NCBI GenBank assembly: GCA_947624785.1
Contig: CANQLV010000003.1
Coordinates: 186,001-250,000, forward strand
From: Akkermansia muciniphila
GTDB taxonomy: Bacteria > Verrucomicrobiota > Verrucomicrobiia > Verrucomicrobiales > Akkermansiaceae
Direction of reading: 5' to 3'
DNA: 64,000 nucleotides
The position numbers were made by a program, and so were the translations under genes. Below the pieces are notes generated by a model. That model saw only the letters and a program-made list of their open reading frames with translations. It was not told where the DNA came from and did no database searches. Shown here one piece after another: positions 41,787 through 52,703 of the stretch (position 1 is the stretch's first letter; every line of letters starts with the position of its first letter).

Positions 41787-42839
41787 TTATCTTGCGCCGC
41801 AAACGGTCCTTTTCACTTTTCTGAGTTTGAAAAAAAAGACCATGCAGAATAGATACAGTTTTTGCGGCAAGGAATGGGCCATTCCCATCCATCCCGGTCC
41901 TCTTAACGCCCACCTCCGGCGGAAAGAATAGTTCCACCAGTTGTGCAGCTGATCAATGTGGCTTATCGCCTTTCTTCTTTCCTCCATTTCAGCAAGCAAT
42001 TCTTCCCGCGAGCGGAAAACCGGAGTGCGTCCTTTCAACAAGTCCTCACACAGTTCCAGGCCTGCCTCCTTGCTTTTCCTCAACTGGTTGCGCATCACCT
42101 GATCCTTTTTTTCAAAAGCCGCGGCCGTTTTCATGCTGGCAAACCGGGCTGCGCTGTTGACGGCACAAATGTTTTTGACGGCAAACCTGTAATAGTACAG
42201 GGAGATATCCGGCAATTCATAGATGTTTCCTTGCAGCCATGCATGAAATCCCATCAAATCGTCTTCAAAACTGGTCGTCATCGGCAGGGAACTCCCCCAT
42301 TGATAGGCGCTTTTCCTGATCATCATGCTTCCTCCGTAATGGGAGACGGAGGAGAAAGCCCCCTGCTGAAGCCTGACAGCCAATTCACCCTCCGGAGGAG
42401 CCGGAAACGCCGGAAAGTCAAACGTAACGTCTTTCTCTTCATACACATGAGTCATCTGGCTGACGACAGCCACGGCATCCGGATGCTCCGTCACCACTCC
42501 GGCAAAAATCCTGCACCTCCAGGGGAAGGAACAGTCATCTCCGTCCTGACGGAGAATCCATTCATGGGAGGCCAGCTCCACGGCCTGCCGTATATGCGGC
42601 CCGCGCCCCAGAGGGGTTTCATTCCGGTTCAATACCACACGGTGCGGTCCCCGATACTGCGCCGCCATTTCCTGCATGACTGCAAAAGTACCGTCGGAAG
42701 AACCGTCATCAGACAGGATGATTTCAACCGGCCCTTCATAATCCTGTCCAAATACGCTCCGGATGGCATCTCCAATGCAATATTCCTCATTATGTCCGGT
42801 CAGAATGATACTGATAGAGGGGAGTTCCGGAGGATTCAT
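41787..42839 (-). CDS. GT2 glycosyltransferase, second family member
   Basis: 350 aa from ATG 42839 (MNPPELPSISIILTGHNEEYC). VEIILSDDGSSDGT and WILRQDGDDCSFPWR supply the GT2 motifs; C-terminal helices with basic patch (SFRRRWALRGPGW). Distinct subfamily from the 40063/43261 pair. Probably adds a sugar in O-antigen or capsule synthesis. Confidence 0.85.
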   Translation of the reverse strand: MNPPELPSISIILTGHNEEYCIGDAIRSVFGQDYEGPVEIILSDDGSSDGTFAVMQEMAAQYRGPHRVVLNRNETPLGRGPHIRQAVELASHEWILRQDGDDCSFPWRCRIFAGVVTEHPDAVAVVSQMTHVYEEKDVTFDFPAFPAPPEGELAVRLQQGAFSSVSHYGGSMMIRKSAYQWGSSLPMTTSFEDDLMGFHAWLQGNIYELPDISLYYYRFAVKNICAVNSAARFASMKTAAAFEKKDQVMRNQLRKSKEAGLELCEDLLKGRTPVFRSREELLAEMEERRKAISHIDQLHNWWNYSFRRRWALRGPGWMGMAHSLPQKLYLFCMVFFFKLRKVKRTVCGAR

Positions 42840-42925
42840 GAAGAAAAGCGGCACGGAAAAGGAAATGTGAATCCCGAGATGGACTATGATCCACAGTACT
42901 TATAGATAAGGCGTCATGTTTGTAC

Positions 42926-43099
42926 CGGATTAAGAATCCGGCGTCAACGGAAAAATCTGGGAAAAAGTTTGTTAGGGGTAATGGGGAATATAAGGATGAC
43001 GGGGATAACAGGGATTAAAAAGATTCTCCTATCATCCTGATGTTCCCTATCATGCGCATTTTTTATGGCGGCGTTGATTAATCACGGATTCTTAATCCG
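42926..43099. repeat. 15-bp inverted repeats in a gene-free spacer
   Basis: CGGATTAAGAATCCG at 42926-42940 and CGGATTCTTAATCCG at 43085-43099 are exact reverse complements and each is itself nearly palindromic. They flank a ~145-bp gap in the 420-bp gene-free stretch 42840-43260. Could be a transposon relic or a regulatory pair. Confidence 0.6.
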
Positions 43100-43260
43100 C
43101 TATGGTTGGTTCATCAATGCGTTGATGAATAATGAAGGCGTCACGATGGATTTTTCCCCTTTTCCATTCACCGATTGTTATTACTCCAGAACCAGCGCGA
43201 AGCCTTTCCTCCACATCCGGATTCCCGTCCAGCTCCAAAAGCGTTCCATCTCCTTCCTAA

Positions 43261-44253
43261 ATGCAGAAGCCATTTTTCAGCGTTATTATTCCAGCCTATA
43301 ACCTGGAAAAATATATTGCTGCCACCATTCAGTCGGTACTGGCTCAAATATTCCAGGATTTTGAAATTATTATCGTTGACGATGGTTCTACAGACGGAAC
43401 CGTTTCTATCATCCAATCTTTTCACGACCAAAGAATTCATCTTATTTCCCAGCGCAACGGCGGCGTTTCGCGAGCACGAAATGCAGGGATGAAGAAAGCC
43501 CAAGGCCTTTATATCGCTTTTCTGGACGGAGACGATTACTGGTACCCCGAACATTTGGCGCTGGCGGCTAATTTTTTCAATCTTCATCCTGAGATATTGG
43601 TTTATTCCAACCGCCACATCCTGGACGAGCTGGACAACATAGCGCCACGCCCCCCATCCCACCCTGTATTCATCCGGAAATTAGGGTTAAGGGGATTGCT
43701 ATTCATGCACCCAAGCAATGTTATCCTGAGTTCATCCCTTGCGTCTCAACTTCCGCCCTGGGAGGAAAATATGTCCTATGGAGAAGACGGCCTGTACTGG
43801 ACGCGGTGCATGCGGCAGACATCCCTGATCGGGCTGGGAGGAACCGTCACCTCAATTTACCGGCAAAGGGCTTCATCCGCCATGCATGCCGTGAATTACC
43901 AGCATGTCTCCATTCATACGCTCCTTGCGCCCTTGCTGGATGAACTTGAAGCCATGAAAAAACCCACATGGCAGTTTGCCGTTCATTTCCTGCTCATCAG
44001 GGAATTGCATTCCAACAGGTTGCTGGCTCTTGACGAAGAGGAAAGGATTTCCTTACTGGGCAGAATCAGGAAGGTTACGCATCCCTACCTGAACCGGACC
44101 TATTTTGACGCCTATGCGAGGGCATGTTTTGCAAAGGAAGGAATGGAACAATCATTTACCGCACTCATGAGTAGAACCGTTTTCTTATGCATCTGGTTGG
44201 ACCGCCTGGAGAGAATGGGAAGATCCATGTTTTTTTTCCATAGAAACCAGTAA
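43261..44253 (+). CDS. GT2 glycosyltransferase, paralogue of 40063-41100
   Basis: 330 aa. FSVIIPAYNLEKYIAATIQSV, IIIVDDGSTDGT and AFLDGDDYWYPEHL are GT2 signatures and match the protein at 40063 in order and spacing. Starts with ATG 43261. Followed 60 nt later by a GT8 gene. Confidence 0.87.
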   Translation: MQKPFFSVIIPAYNLEKYIAATIQSVLAQIFQDFEIIIVDDGSTDGTVSIIQSFHDQRIHLISQRNGGVSRARNAGMKKAQGLYIAFLDGDDYWYPEHLALAANFFNLHPEILVYSNRHILDELDNIAPRPPSHPVFIRKLGLRGLLFMHPSNVILSSSLASQLPPWEENMSYGEDGLYWTRCMRQTSLIGLGGTVTSIYRQRASSAMHAVNYQHVSIHTLLAPLLDELEAMKKPTWQFAVHFLLIRELHSNRLLALDEEERISLLGRIRKVTHPYLNRTYFDAYARACFAKEGMEQSFTALMSRTVFLCIWLDRLERMGRSMFFFHRNQ

Positions 44254-44313
44254 CCCGGATGGGAAACGCAGATCCATTTCTTCACCTGCAATAGTCCATG
44301 CCGGACCTTTACC

Positions 44314-45261
44314 ATGAACATCGTATACGCTACAGACGATAAGGGCGCGCTGGGAACGGGGGTAAGCATCGTTTCCCTCATGGAGAATTTACCAGCCGAC
44401 GTTCACGCCGATATTTACATCATGACAGACGGTTTGAGCGAGGATAATACGGCTCGTTTAAATGCTCTGCAACGGTCCTACCGCTTGAATTTACATTTCA
44501 TTGATATGAAGGATAAATACAAGGATTTTCCCGTTGGTTCCAAGTGGTCGGCAGCGACGTATTACCGTCTTGGCCTCGCAGGGGAACTTCCCGCCACGGT
44601 GGAACGCGCCCTGTATGTAGATATTGATACCATTTTCAACCGGGATATCAGTTCCATGTATGAAACCGAGTTCGGGGATTGCCTCATCGCCGGCGTTTTC
44701 ACTACGGAACATTTGACTGAGGAGTTTTTCTCACGCTGGAAACAGGAAATGAATCTGGGCAGGGATTCCATTTACATCAATGCAGGCGTTGTTCTTTATC
44801 ATGTTAAGAAAATTCGTGAAGAACGCTTTGAAGACCAAGTTTTATCTTATGCGAAAAGCAACATCCATCATCTCTCCTGGCAGGATCAGGATATTTTGAA
44901 CGCATGTTATCAAGAACGTATTTTCTTGCTCCATCCCATGTGGAACATCTGTGACGGAGCCATTTGGTCGATCCGCTGGGAAGGAGTAAAAAGCTTCGAG
45001 AATAATCCCCTAGAGCCGAAGGATTTGTTGGAAGCCGCCACCAGCCCCGGCATCATCCATTACTGGGGGCATCCCAAGCCCTGGCAGCCCAATAGCCTAC
45101 GTCAGGATAACGGGCTGTTCTACAAGTATTGGAAAAAATCTCCGTGGAAAGATAAGATCCGGGTTTTCCGAAAGCAAAATGATTCTGTCCGAATGTTTGT
45201 TTCCAGAATGAGATGCCTCCTGGGAAAGGGCAAACGGCTTTTGCAGGGCAAATACCAGTAG
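44314..45261 (+). CDS. GT8 glycosyltransferase
   Basis: 315 aa. MNIVYATDDKGALGTGVSIVS opening, RALYVDIDTIFNRDIS (DxD) and YINAGVVLYHV, WQDQDILNACYQER, IIHYWGHPKPW are diagnostic for GT8 (LPS galactosyl-/glucosyltransferase group). ATG start 60 nt after the GT2 stop. Confidence 0.9.
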   Translation: MNIVYATDDKGALGTGVSIVSLMENLPADVHADIYIMTDGLSEDNTARLNALQRSYRLNLHFIDMKDKYKDFPVGSKWSAATYYRLGLAGELPATVERALYVDIDTIFNRDISSMYETEFGDCLIAGVFTTEHLTEEFFSRWKQEMNLGRDSIYINAGVVLYHVKKIREERFEDQVLSYAKSNIHHLSWQDQDILNACYQERIFLLHPMWNICDGAIWSIRWEGVKSFENNPLEPKDLLEAATSPGIIHYWGHPKPWQPNSLRQDNGLFYKYWKKSPWKDKIRVFRKQNDSVRMFVSRMRCLLGKGKRLLQGKYQ

Positions 45262-45850
45262 GATTGCGCCAGCTTTTCCTGCCTTTCCCGATGACCAGGA
45301 AGCAACCGTTTTACAGAGCGCCTTTTTATTAAGAAACGCCTGTACCAGCCATTTTTCTTTCGGGATGCCATCCGTATTCCTTTTTTCCTGGTTTTCCCCC
45401 GAGCCGGAAAATTGTCCCCACGGGATTTCCATGGCCGCAGATGCTTCAAAGGCACGAAGCTCATGTCTTTTTCATCCCCGTCCAATGACGATCCGAAGCC
45501 CCAGTTTCAGAACTTGCCTGTCTTTCCCTCACATAAACGTTATTACGAAAGTAGAATAAGCCCCTTTTCTCCTTTTGATTTTTAGCTTTGCGTACAAAGG
45601 GTTTTCCATGGGAGCCCTTTTCACGCCCAGATTCCGGTATAGTGATTTTCCGGCTTGTCCAAAAAGATCATTTTACGAATGCCTCCATTAGTTTTCTCCA
45701 ACCGGGTTCTACGGTGGCTATTTCCGCCAGGCAGTTCTGGCTGGACACGCATTTAAAGCAGGCCAGAAAGGCGTGTGCAAGAATGCGTCAACGTTTTATA
45801 CCTGATGATCGTATCGGCAAGTCGGGAGTATTTTAAAAATTAGTTTATTC
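45262..45850. other. Intergenic region before the orphan fibre gene
   Basis: About 590 bp with no convincing gene. The AT content rises toward the fibre start. May carry the promoter of that gene; no clear -35/-10 found. Confidence 0.6.
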
Positions 45851-47419
45851 ATGAAAGTTGACACTATCAAAGGAAGCTCCTATGTAATGACTTGTACAAA
45901 AGCTTGTACAGTACATGCCGTTTTAAGTTCCAGCGCGGATCCCATGCTTGTTCTGGAAGCAGGAAAAGCGGGCCAATACGGTTTTGTGGCCCCCACGGAT
46001 GCGGTAGAAATATCCGATGAAGACGCTTTTGTCATACAGATTTTTAAAACGCCCGTCCCGAGATTGTTTGTCCAGGACGGCGTTCAACCCGGAGAGGATG
46101 CCATTTTAAAAAATGTGACGGCCGAGTCCGGAACATTTGCCGGCACCGTCAACGCCAACGGCGGCGTACGCGTGCCGCTGCCTGCCACGGCCCGGGAGGC
46201 CCTGTCCTGGGACTCCATGCTGGAAGAGCAGGCCAGGCGGGAATGGCTCCTGGCGCGCAGCGCCTCCTATGCCGCCGTTCCGCCATGGGTGGCAGCGGCG
46301 GTGCGCATGCAATCCCTCAGCGTTTACAAGTATTCCAGCGCCAACGCATCCGTCAAGGAGGGCATCATTGAAAATGAACTATATGACCATGTCATTAGAA
46401 TGACTCCCGCCTCCGGTATCTCCGTTCTGGGGGTGGGCACCAAGCCCTGGAAATTTGCCCATTTGCTGGGAACCTACAAAGACTCCAGTTTTGCGGCGGC
46501 GGCGGCATGGCACATTACGGGGGCGGACAAGGCGTCCATCATGCTGGGGAGCACCACACACGGCTATGGATGCACTACAAACCTGTCCTCGCCATGCTAT
46601 GCGCATCCCATTCACTGGTGCAATTATGACCATGCCGGAGCAGGGCAGGATTACAGGTTTCCTTTGCTCAATGCCGTTAATAATTATAACGGTTATGATA
46701 TGACGCCCGCCTGGCAGGCGACTTTATACGGCAAGTCTTACCTGGGCAGTTCCGCGTCCTGCTTGATTCGCGGCACGGATTACGGGCGCGGCAACGGGGA
46801 AGCCCGGTATGTATGGGCGCTGGTCCCAGACGCCACCTATCTTGCCGTAGCAATGGCGCCCCGGCATGCGGCAGACCATCCCTACGTTGAAAACAGGTGG
46901 GAGTTGTTCGTCGACGGGCAATACGTCATGCCCATGACAGCGCGGTTCTGCGGCGGCGGCCATACGGCTGTATTGTCAGCAACGGTAAAGGCCCATGAAG
47001 TCGCCAGCGCGCAGGAGGCAGGGTTGAGAATGGCCGGGATGCGGGTGAACACGGGCAGCCTGCCCGGCAGCACGGCGGCCAGGGAGATCCTGGGGAGGGT
47101 GGTCATGGACGGAGTGACGGTCAATCCCGTGCCGGAGGTGGCGGCTTCCGCGCTGGAGGTGGGAGCGGAAGGCGGTGAAGTAACGCTGACGGTATCCTCC
47201 ACGCTGGCGGAGGCTGTGTACGTCATTAACGACACGATGCGCGGGCATGACCCCGCCGCCGTGTGGTGCAGCCAGTCTACCGAGCAGATACCAGCCGGAG
47301 GCGGCCAAGTTGTCCTGACGCTGGCTGCCAACACGACCGGGCAACCCCGGCAAGTGTGGGTTTTTGTCGGCCACCACTATGCCCAGACCGCTGTCGTGGA
47401 AATCAACCAGTTACCCTGA
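45851..47419 (+). CDS. Orphan phage-fibre-like protein in the polysaccharide locus
   Basis: 522 aa. From ~residue 95 (TVNANGGVRVPLPATAREAL) to the end it follows the prophage fibre head and C-terminal Ig-like domain: shared [37 protein letters not shown] and VFVGHHYA runs. The first ~95 residues (MKVDTIKGSSYVMTCTKACT...) differ, and there are no collagen repeats. ATG start; no phage genes beside it. Probably a relic of another prophage or a domesticated surface protein. Confidence 0.8.
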   Translation: MKVDTIKGSSYVMTCTKACTVHAVLSSSADPMLVLEAGKAGQYGFVAPTDAVEISDEDAFVIQIFKTPVPRLFVQDGVQPGEDAILKNVTAESGTFAGTVNANGGVRVPLPATAREALSWDSMLEEQARREWLLARSASYAAVPPWVAAAVRMQSLSVYKYSSANASVKEGIIENELYDHVIRMTPASGISVLGVGTKPWKFAHLLGTYKDSSFAAAAAWHITGADKASIMLGSTTHGYGCTTNLSSPCYAHPIHWCNYDHAGAGQDYRFPLLNAVNNYNGYDMTPAWQATLYGKSYLGSSASCLIRGTDYGRGNGEARYVWALVPDATYLAVAMAPRHAADHPYVENRWELFVDGQYVMPMTARFCGGGHTAVLSATVKAHEVASAQEAGLRMAGMRVNTGSLPGSTAAREILGRVVMDGVTVNPVPEVAASALEVGAEGGEVTLTVSSTLAEAVYVINDTMRGHDPAAVWCSQSTEQIPAGGGQVVLTLAANTTGQPRQVWVFVGHHYAQTAVVEINQLP

Positions 47420-47499
47420 ATACAGGAATAAAAAAGAGTTGCATTTATTTTTCCTGCCAAGGGAGTAAAAAAGTCCTTATAATGACCCATAGGGAACAT

Positions 47500-49059
47500 T
47501 TACTTTTTCCTCTTCCAGAGCAGCCGCGTCCCCGCTATTGCCAGTCCACGATGTACCATGCCACGCATGCCTTTCGTACCGCAATACATTAAAAGAATCG
47601 TCACGACGCCATAGGAAACAACCATCAGGAAGGCGCAGGCAAACCAATTCAGGAAAGATCCGGAGGGTTGCAGGGGGGAATATTTCCAAATCCAGTTCAT
47701 CAGCACCATAGGTATCAGAACCAGCGCCAGCTGGTAACCGAATTGGAGCCAGTAATTCATCACGTTCTTTCTGAATCCCCAAGTGTACAGCATGAAGGGT
47801 TTCCAAATGCCAACAATAAGCACCAGGCTGGAAATACCCCCCAGAAGAATGCCGGGCAATCCCCATAGGTAACCTCCGATAATTGCTACGGAAATGTTGA
47901 TCACGCTCTCTACAATGGGCGCCCAGACATCCCAGAACAGGCCGTAGCCGTATAAAAATTGATCCACTGCACCCCGCGTGACAGTGATGAACAGGTTGAT
48001 GATGACCAGGATCATGATTTCCCGGGGGAGGATATAGCCCGCTCCCAGCCAAAGCGTGATGAATGGCTCCAGAAGCTGGTAAAGGGTAAAGCAGATTGTC
48101 CCGGCTATCAGCATGCGCAGGGAGAATAATTCATTGAACACCTCGCGGATTTTTTCCGCGTTCCCCTCCGCGATCAGATTTCCCACGCTGGCTTCCGTGC
48201 TGCCCAGCAGGTTGTTGACCAGGAGGAACAGTTTATCCATGATGGTGGAATAGTTGCCATAGTAGGCCACCATCTGCAGGGAAACAAATGCATAAACCAG
48301 AAACGGCGTGACCTGGAACTGGAAAAAATAACCCAGCCGATGTACAAAGAGCTGCCTGGTATATTTAATAACCTCAGGGTATTTCCTGAACAGTTCCTTT
48401 CCCAGAGCCACATTGCTTTTCAACCAGGGATATACCTGATTAATTTTCCAGTTAAGGATGAAGGAGTAAATAATGCCGAACAGCAATTCTATCACTATCC
48501 ATAGATAATAGCTGCCCGTATACCACGCAGATAATATCTGGCATAAAATTTTGATTATGGAGGCCGTCTGGAAATAGAAGGCCACCACGTAATTCCTCTG
48601 GTCCGCCCCCAGGAGGGTCTGCCTGTAGTTGGCGAAGTACCCAATCAGGGAAGAGGCGAGAAAGGAATAATAAGCAAAATAGATGACTCCATAGGAAAAC
48701 CCCGTTGAAGGGAAGATCAGCGGCAGAAAACAGGAAAGCAGCAATCCGGCGGCAATAATGATGCGCCCTATCCACCGGTACATGTAACCCAGAACAGAAA
48801 TGATTTCATTAATTCTGGACTCATCATGTTCAAAAATAGGTTTATAAAGCACATATCCGATAGCCGTGCTTATGCCAAGCTCCGCCAAATTGAGAAAATT
48901 CAGCAGATTCATTAAAGTTCCCGTCAAACCGACGAAATCAGCGCCCAGGCAATTCAGGAAAACTTTTCTTGAAAAAAATGAAATGATGAGAATCAGAACA
49001 TAAAAAATGAGGTTCACCCGGGCATTCAACAGGCTTTTTTTTACGCGAGACTCCTTCAT
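47500..49059 (-). CDS. Wzx-like polysaccharide flippase
   Basis: 519 aa with about 12-14 hydrophobic segments spread over the whole length (first: LIFYVLILIISFFSRKVFL; others AELGISTAIGYVLY, YSFLASSLIGYF, MILVIINLFITVTRG). Pattern fits MATE/MOP flippases that move lipid-linked oligosaccharide across the inner membrane. ATG at 49059. Central gene of the surface-polysaccharide locus. Confidence 0.88.
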   Translation of the reverse strand: MKESRVKKSLLNARVNLIFYVLILIISFFSRKVFLNCLGADFVGLTGTLMNLLNFLNLAELGISTAIGYVLYKPIFEHDESRINEIISVLGYMYRWIGRIIIAAGLLLSCFLPLIFPSTGFSYGVIYFAYYSFLASSLIGYFANYRQTLLGADQRNYVVAFYFQTASIIKILCQILSAWYTGSYYLWIVIELLFGIIYSFILNWKINQVYPWLKSNVALGKELFRKYPEVIKYTRQLFVHRLGYFFQFQVTPFLVYAFVSLQMVAYYGNYSTIMDKLFLLVNNLLGSTEASVGNLIAEGNAEKIREVFNELFSLRMLIAGTICFTLYQLLEPFITLWLGAGYILPREIMILVIINLFITVTRGAVDQFLYGYGLFWDVWAPIVESVINISVAIIGGYLWGLPGILLGGISSLVLIVGIWKPFMLYTWGFRKNVMNYWLQFGYQLALVLIPMVLMNWIWKYSPLQPSGSFLNWFACAFLMVVSYGVVTILLMYCGTKGMRGMVHRGLAIAGTRLLWKRKK

Positions 49060-49329
49060 ACCATTTATTTCATGGATTTATCCTCTCTTCACGAGAAAAC
49101 AAAAAATACAGAAATCATTCATACCCGGTTTCATTTATCCGGCTGGCAAAATACAAACAGGATATTCTGCCAGTCATACGGCCATGAAAAGCGGCATTAA
49201 TCTAGCACAACATTCCACTGCATCAACATCTTTTTACCCATAAGCCCCAACCTGCTCCATACCAGTTATCCAATACCGTTCCATAAAGCATTCTTGTTTT
49301 ATTTCCCTCTTCCATCTATATTGCCGCCC

Positions 49330-50517
49330 GTGAGCAAAGGAAGGATTCTGATTGCCGCCTACGCCTTCCCTCCCGGGGAAGGGGGCGTGAGTATGGCGGC
49401 CTATGAAATGGCGCACAGCCTGGGCTCCAGAGGCTGGGACATTCACGTTCTCACCCGCCAGCAGGATTTGCCGGAGGATCCTTCCCGCACAAGGTGCTGC
49501 CCCATCACGGCCCTGCCGGATTCCCTGACGGACGACACCAACCGCTTGAAGGAGTACCTGGACGCTTTTTTAAAAGATATCCAGCCGGATTTTATCGTTT
49601 ACCATTCCTGGTCGGACTGGTGCCGGAAGGAATTGCTGGCATGCGCACGGGAAGCGCGCCTTCCCTTTTTTCTGCGTTCCCACGGCATGCCCACCAACCT
49701 CCGTTCCTATTTCCGCGTGGACTACCCTCCTTTTTTCGGCATGAAAAAATGGCTCTGCTCCTTTTTCCAAATACGCAGGGGCATTCTGAACGTACACCGG
49801 GAATCCCCGTTAAACCGCCTTGTTTTCCTCGACTCCTATGGAACGCCCTTCAAAGGGTTCGATTATTATTACAGCTCCAAACTGAATCTTTCCCGTTACG
49901 TCTGCATTCCCAACACGTTTCCGGCGCTGAAACAAGCCATTCCTTTCTTCCGGGAAAAATACGGATTGTCCCACGCGCCCGTTTTCACGTGCCCCGCCAG
50001 CGCCTGCAACACGAAGCGGCAGCTTCTGTTTATTCGCCATGTAAAGCAAACCAAGCTGGACAACATCGTTTTCCTTTTCCTTGTTCCGCAACGCAATTCC
50101 TACGCTGAGCAAATGGAGCAGGCTATTGGGGACGATCCCAGATTCAGGATTCTTTACAATCTTCCCCGTCCGGAGGTGGAAGCCGCCATTATGGAGAGCT
50201 CCGCCGTTTTCCTTTATTCCTATCAGGAGCAGCAGCCGCTTTGCATTCTGGAGGCCATGTCGTGCGGCATCCCATGGTTTGCTCCCGATGTAGGAGCCGT
50301 TTCCACCCTGAAGGGAGGCATCATCCTGAAAAAAACATCCTCCGCCATCTTGGAAAAAACCGTGGGGGCTCTGACGGACGAAAAATTCCGGAAGCACCTG
50401 GGGCAGGAGGGGCTGCGGCAATGGCAGGAATATTATGACCCTTCAGTCGTATATCAACAATGGGAAGACCTGCTCCGCTCCATTGCCTCCTCCCGCACCC
50501 CAAAGCAGAAGGACTGA
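49330..50517 (+). CDS. GT4 glycosyltransferase
   Basis: 395 aa from GTG 49330 (SKGRILIAAYAFPPGEGGVS). GT-B fold: N-terminal GEGGVSMAAYEMAHSLGSRGW, C-terminal EQQPLCILEAMSCGIPWFAPDVG with the nucleotide-binding E..S..E pattern. Cytoplasmic, transfers sugars to lipid-linked glycan. A TTG 12 codons upstream is in frame but the GTG gives the better start. Confidence 0.85.
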   Translation: MSKGRILIAAYAFPPGEGGVSMAAYEMAHSLGSRGWDIHVLTRQQDLPEDPSRTRCCPITALPDSLTDDTNRLKEYLDAFLKDIQPDFIVYHSWSDWCRKELLACAREARLPFFLRSHGMPTNLRSYFRVDYPPFFGMKKWLCSFFQIRRGILNVHRESPLNRLVFLDSYGTPFKGFDYYYSSKLNLSRYVCIPNTFPALKQAIPFFREKYGLSHAPVFTCPASACNTKRQLLFIRHVKQTKLDNIVFLFLVPQRNSYAEQMEQAIGDDPRFRILYNLPRPEVEAAIMESSAVFLYSYQEQQPLCILEAMSCGIPWFAPDVGAVSTLKGGIILKKTSSAILEKTVGALTDEKFRKHLGQEGLRQWQEYYDPSVVYQQWEDLLRSIASSRTPKQKD

Positions 50518-50861
50518 GTTGATTCCATGGGATGAACTCAGCCCCGGCTATTTTTTTCACAAACATTATCCCATGGTAAAATGCCTTTCCGCTCTTTCCA
50601 TCATTACATTTTCCGGAGCGGCCCAGTTTCTCAATTATGAGGATTTTCGCGTTAAAATTTTTCAATAGGAGATTGCGGAGGCCAAGTCTGCCGTTTTAAA
50701 GAAAGACCCTTATTGCATCAGTTTAAAAAAGGGATTCCAGATAGAAAATAGACACAATCTTTTTTTCATCTTGCTCGCAACCAAGGCACTCATCATCATA
50801 CTTGCGCATTTTCTGGACTTTTCAATTCGTCCGCGTTATTAATAATCCTTGCTGTTTTTAT
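50518..50861. other. Gap between two GT4 genes
   Basis: About 340 bp. Only a short incoherent frame; possible eroded coding remnant. No RNA or strong promoter seen. Confidence 0.5.
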
Positions 50862-52031
50862 ATGGAAAATCGGTCATCTCTTCCTGTTATCGCCATTTTG
50901 GCAAACATGCCTTTGGGACGCTTGCTTCCTGAAGAGTTTCAAGATCAAGACCACACCTTGATTCCATGGATTTATGCTCTTTTCTGTGATCTGGGTCACC
51001 AAAACCGCTATGAAATTCATTGGATTACTCTCAAAAAATATGTAAAGGCCCATACCGTCCGGCAACTGAAAGGCCAGACCATTCACATTCTGCCTGATCC
51101 AAGTTTGGCTCTGGGACTTTTAAGCGGGCATTTTCTTGCCTCCAAAAGAATACGCCTTCTTCTCCATTCCCTGAAGCCAGCCCTGGTCCATGCATGGGGC
51201 ATTGAATTTCCATATGCCAAGGCATGCATGAACCAGCCGTATTCCCGATTATTATCATACCAGGGGGCCCTGCATGCCTATTGCCGGGAAAGTAAAATGC
51301 CCTTTCTGGCGCACCTTCAAGCATTCTGGGAGAAACGAACAACTCCGGCGTACCAGCATATTACATGTGAATCACCATGGGCTGCGGAATGTGTCCGGAA
51401 ACTCAACCCGGCAGCCTCCATTCATCTTATCGACTACGGCATTGAGTCCGAGTTCCAGGAAAAGAAACGCGCTCCCAGTACACGGCCATCCTGCCTGTTC
51501 GCAGGATCACTGAATGAACGCAAAGGTCTTCCCTTCCTGATTAAAGCCTTTAAAGATCCCTCCCTGGCGCATATAGACCTTTATATTGCAGGAAACGGGA
51601 AATTACGCACCAAGCTAAATTCCGGATGCCCTCCCAATATCCATTGGCTTGGGGAACTATCCCGGACGCAACTCAGGCAGCAGATGGAAACGGCCTGGTG
51701 CTTGTTACTTCCAACTCTGGCCGATACAGGACCCACCATTGTCAAGGAAGCCCGCTGTATGGAATTACCGGTTATCACTACGGTCAATGCCGGGAGCAAA
51801 CAATACGTCGAAGACGGCAAATCGGGCTACATCCTCCCTGTCAAAGACAGCGAAGCCATTCGCCAAGCCGTCCTTGCCGTGACGGAATCCCTGGATAAAT
51901 CCATTGCCATGGGAAAATACGGAATAGAGGAAATAAAAAGGAAGCTCAGTATTCAAACTACTTCCCAAGACTTTATGGACGTCTATGGCTCGTTGCTGGA
52001 GATGAAAGAGGAAAAAGACACGGCTTCCTGA
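50862..52031 (+). CDS. GT4 glycosyltransferase, second
   Basis: 389 aa from ATG 50862 ([19 protein letters not shown]). [62 protein letters not shown] and [12 protein letters not shown] are GT4 motifs. Upstream codons from 50802 are open but unlike coding. Continues the locus toward the acyltransferase. Confidence 0.85.
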   Translation: MENRSSLPVIAILANMPLGRLLPEEFQDQDHTLIPWIYALFCDLGHQNRYEIHWITLKKYVKAHTVRQLKGQTIHILPDPSLALGLLSGHFLASKRIRLLLHSLKPALVHAWGIEFPYAKACMNQPYSRLLSYQGALHAYCRESKMPFLAHLQAFWEKRTTPAYQHITCESPWAAECVRKLNPAASIHLIDYGIESEFQEKKRAPSTRPSCLFAGSLNERKGLPFLIKAFKDPSLAHIDLYIAGNGKLRTKLNSGCPPNIHWLGELSRTQLRQQMETAWCLLLPTLADTGPTIVKEARCMELPVITTVNAGSKQYVEDGKSGYILPVKDSEAIRQAVLAVTESLDKSIAMGKYGIEEIKRKLSIQTTSQDFMDVYGSLLEMKEEKDTAS

Positions 52032-52093
52032 CAGGCAGGTTTTTCTTTTACCTCCGGAGCTTCCAAAGAAAACCTGTTTTCGCCTTTCTTCCC

Positions 52094-52696
52094 ATGATAA
52101 AAAAGCTCATTATTCGGTTCCTTTCAAAGATAGGCTGCCTGCTGCTCAAGCTCCGGGGAGTGCGTACCGGAACGGGCGTCATCCTGTCCGGCCTGCCCCG
52201 GATTAAAAAATTTCCGGGAGCTTCCATCACCATCGGCAACGGCGTCACCATCCACTCCATGGCGCGGATGAATCCGGTCCTTTCCCACCATGCCTGCCTG
52301 GCGGCCCTTTCCAATGAAGCCCGCATCACCGTGGAGGACGGCTGCGGCATCAGCGGGGCCACCCTGGTTTGCGTCAACGGCATCCACATCGGACGCCACA
52401 CGCTGATAGGCGCAGACACGCTGATTCTGGACAATGACATGCACTATCCCCGGAGCGGCGCCAGCTGGGGCAGCACGTGGGGAAATCCCGGACAGGGAAA
52501 ACCCGTTCACATCGGAGAAGGCTGCTTCATCGGAGCCAGGGCCGTCATTTTGAAAGGTGTCACCATCGGTTCCGGAGCCGTGGTAGCCGCCGGAGCCGTC
52601 GTCACCAGGGATGTGCCTTCCGGCTGTCTCGCCATCGGCAATCCCGCAGAAAACAAGCCTCTGCCCGAACGTCTCAAGCATCCGGAAAAATCCTGA
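52094..52696 (+). CDS. Left-handed beta-helix acyltransferase
   Basis: 200 aa. Hexapeptide repeats ([66 protein letters not shown]) as in WcaF/Maa O-acetyltransferases. Trimeric enzyme, likely acetylates a sugar of the surface glycan. 7 nt before miaA, so possibly one transcript. Confidence 0.87.
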   Translation: MIKKLIIRFLSKIGCLLLKLRGVRTGTGVILSGLPRIKKFPGASITIGNGVTIHSMARMNPVLSHHACLAALSNEARITVEDGCGISGATLVCVNGIHIGRHTLIGADTLILDNDMHYPRSGASWGSTWGNPGQGKPVHIGEGCFIGARAVILKGVTIGSGAVVAAGAVVTRDVPSGCLAIGNPAENKPLPERLKHPEKS

Positions 52697-52703
52697 CTGC
52701 GCC

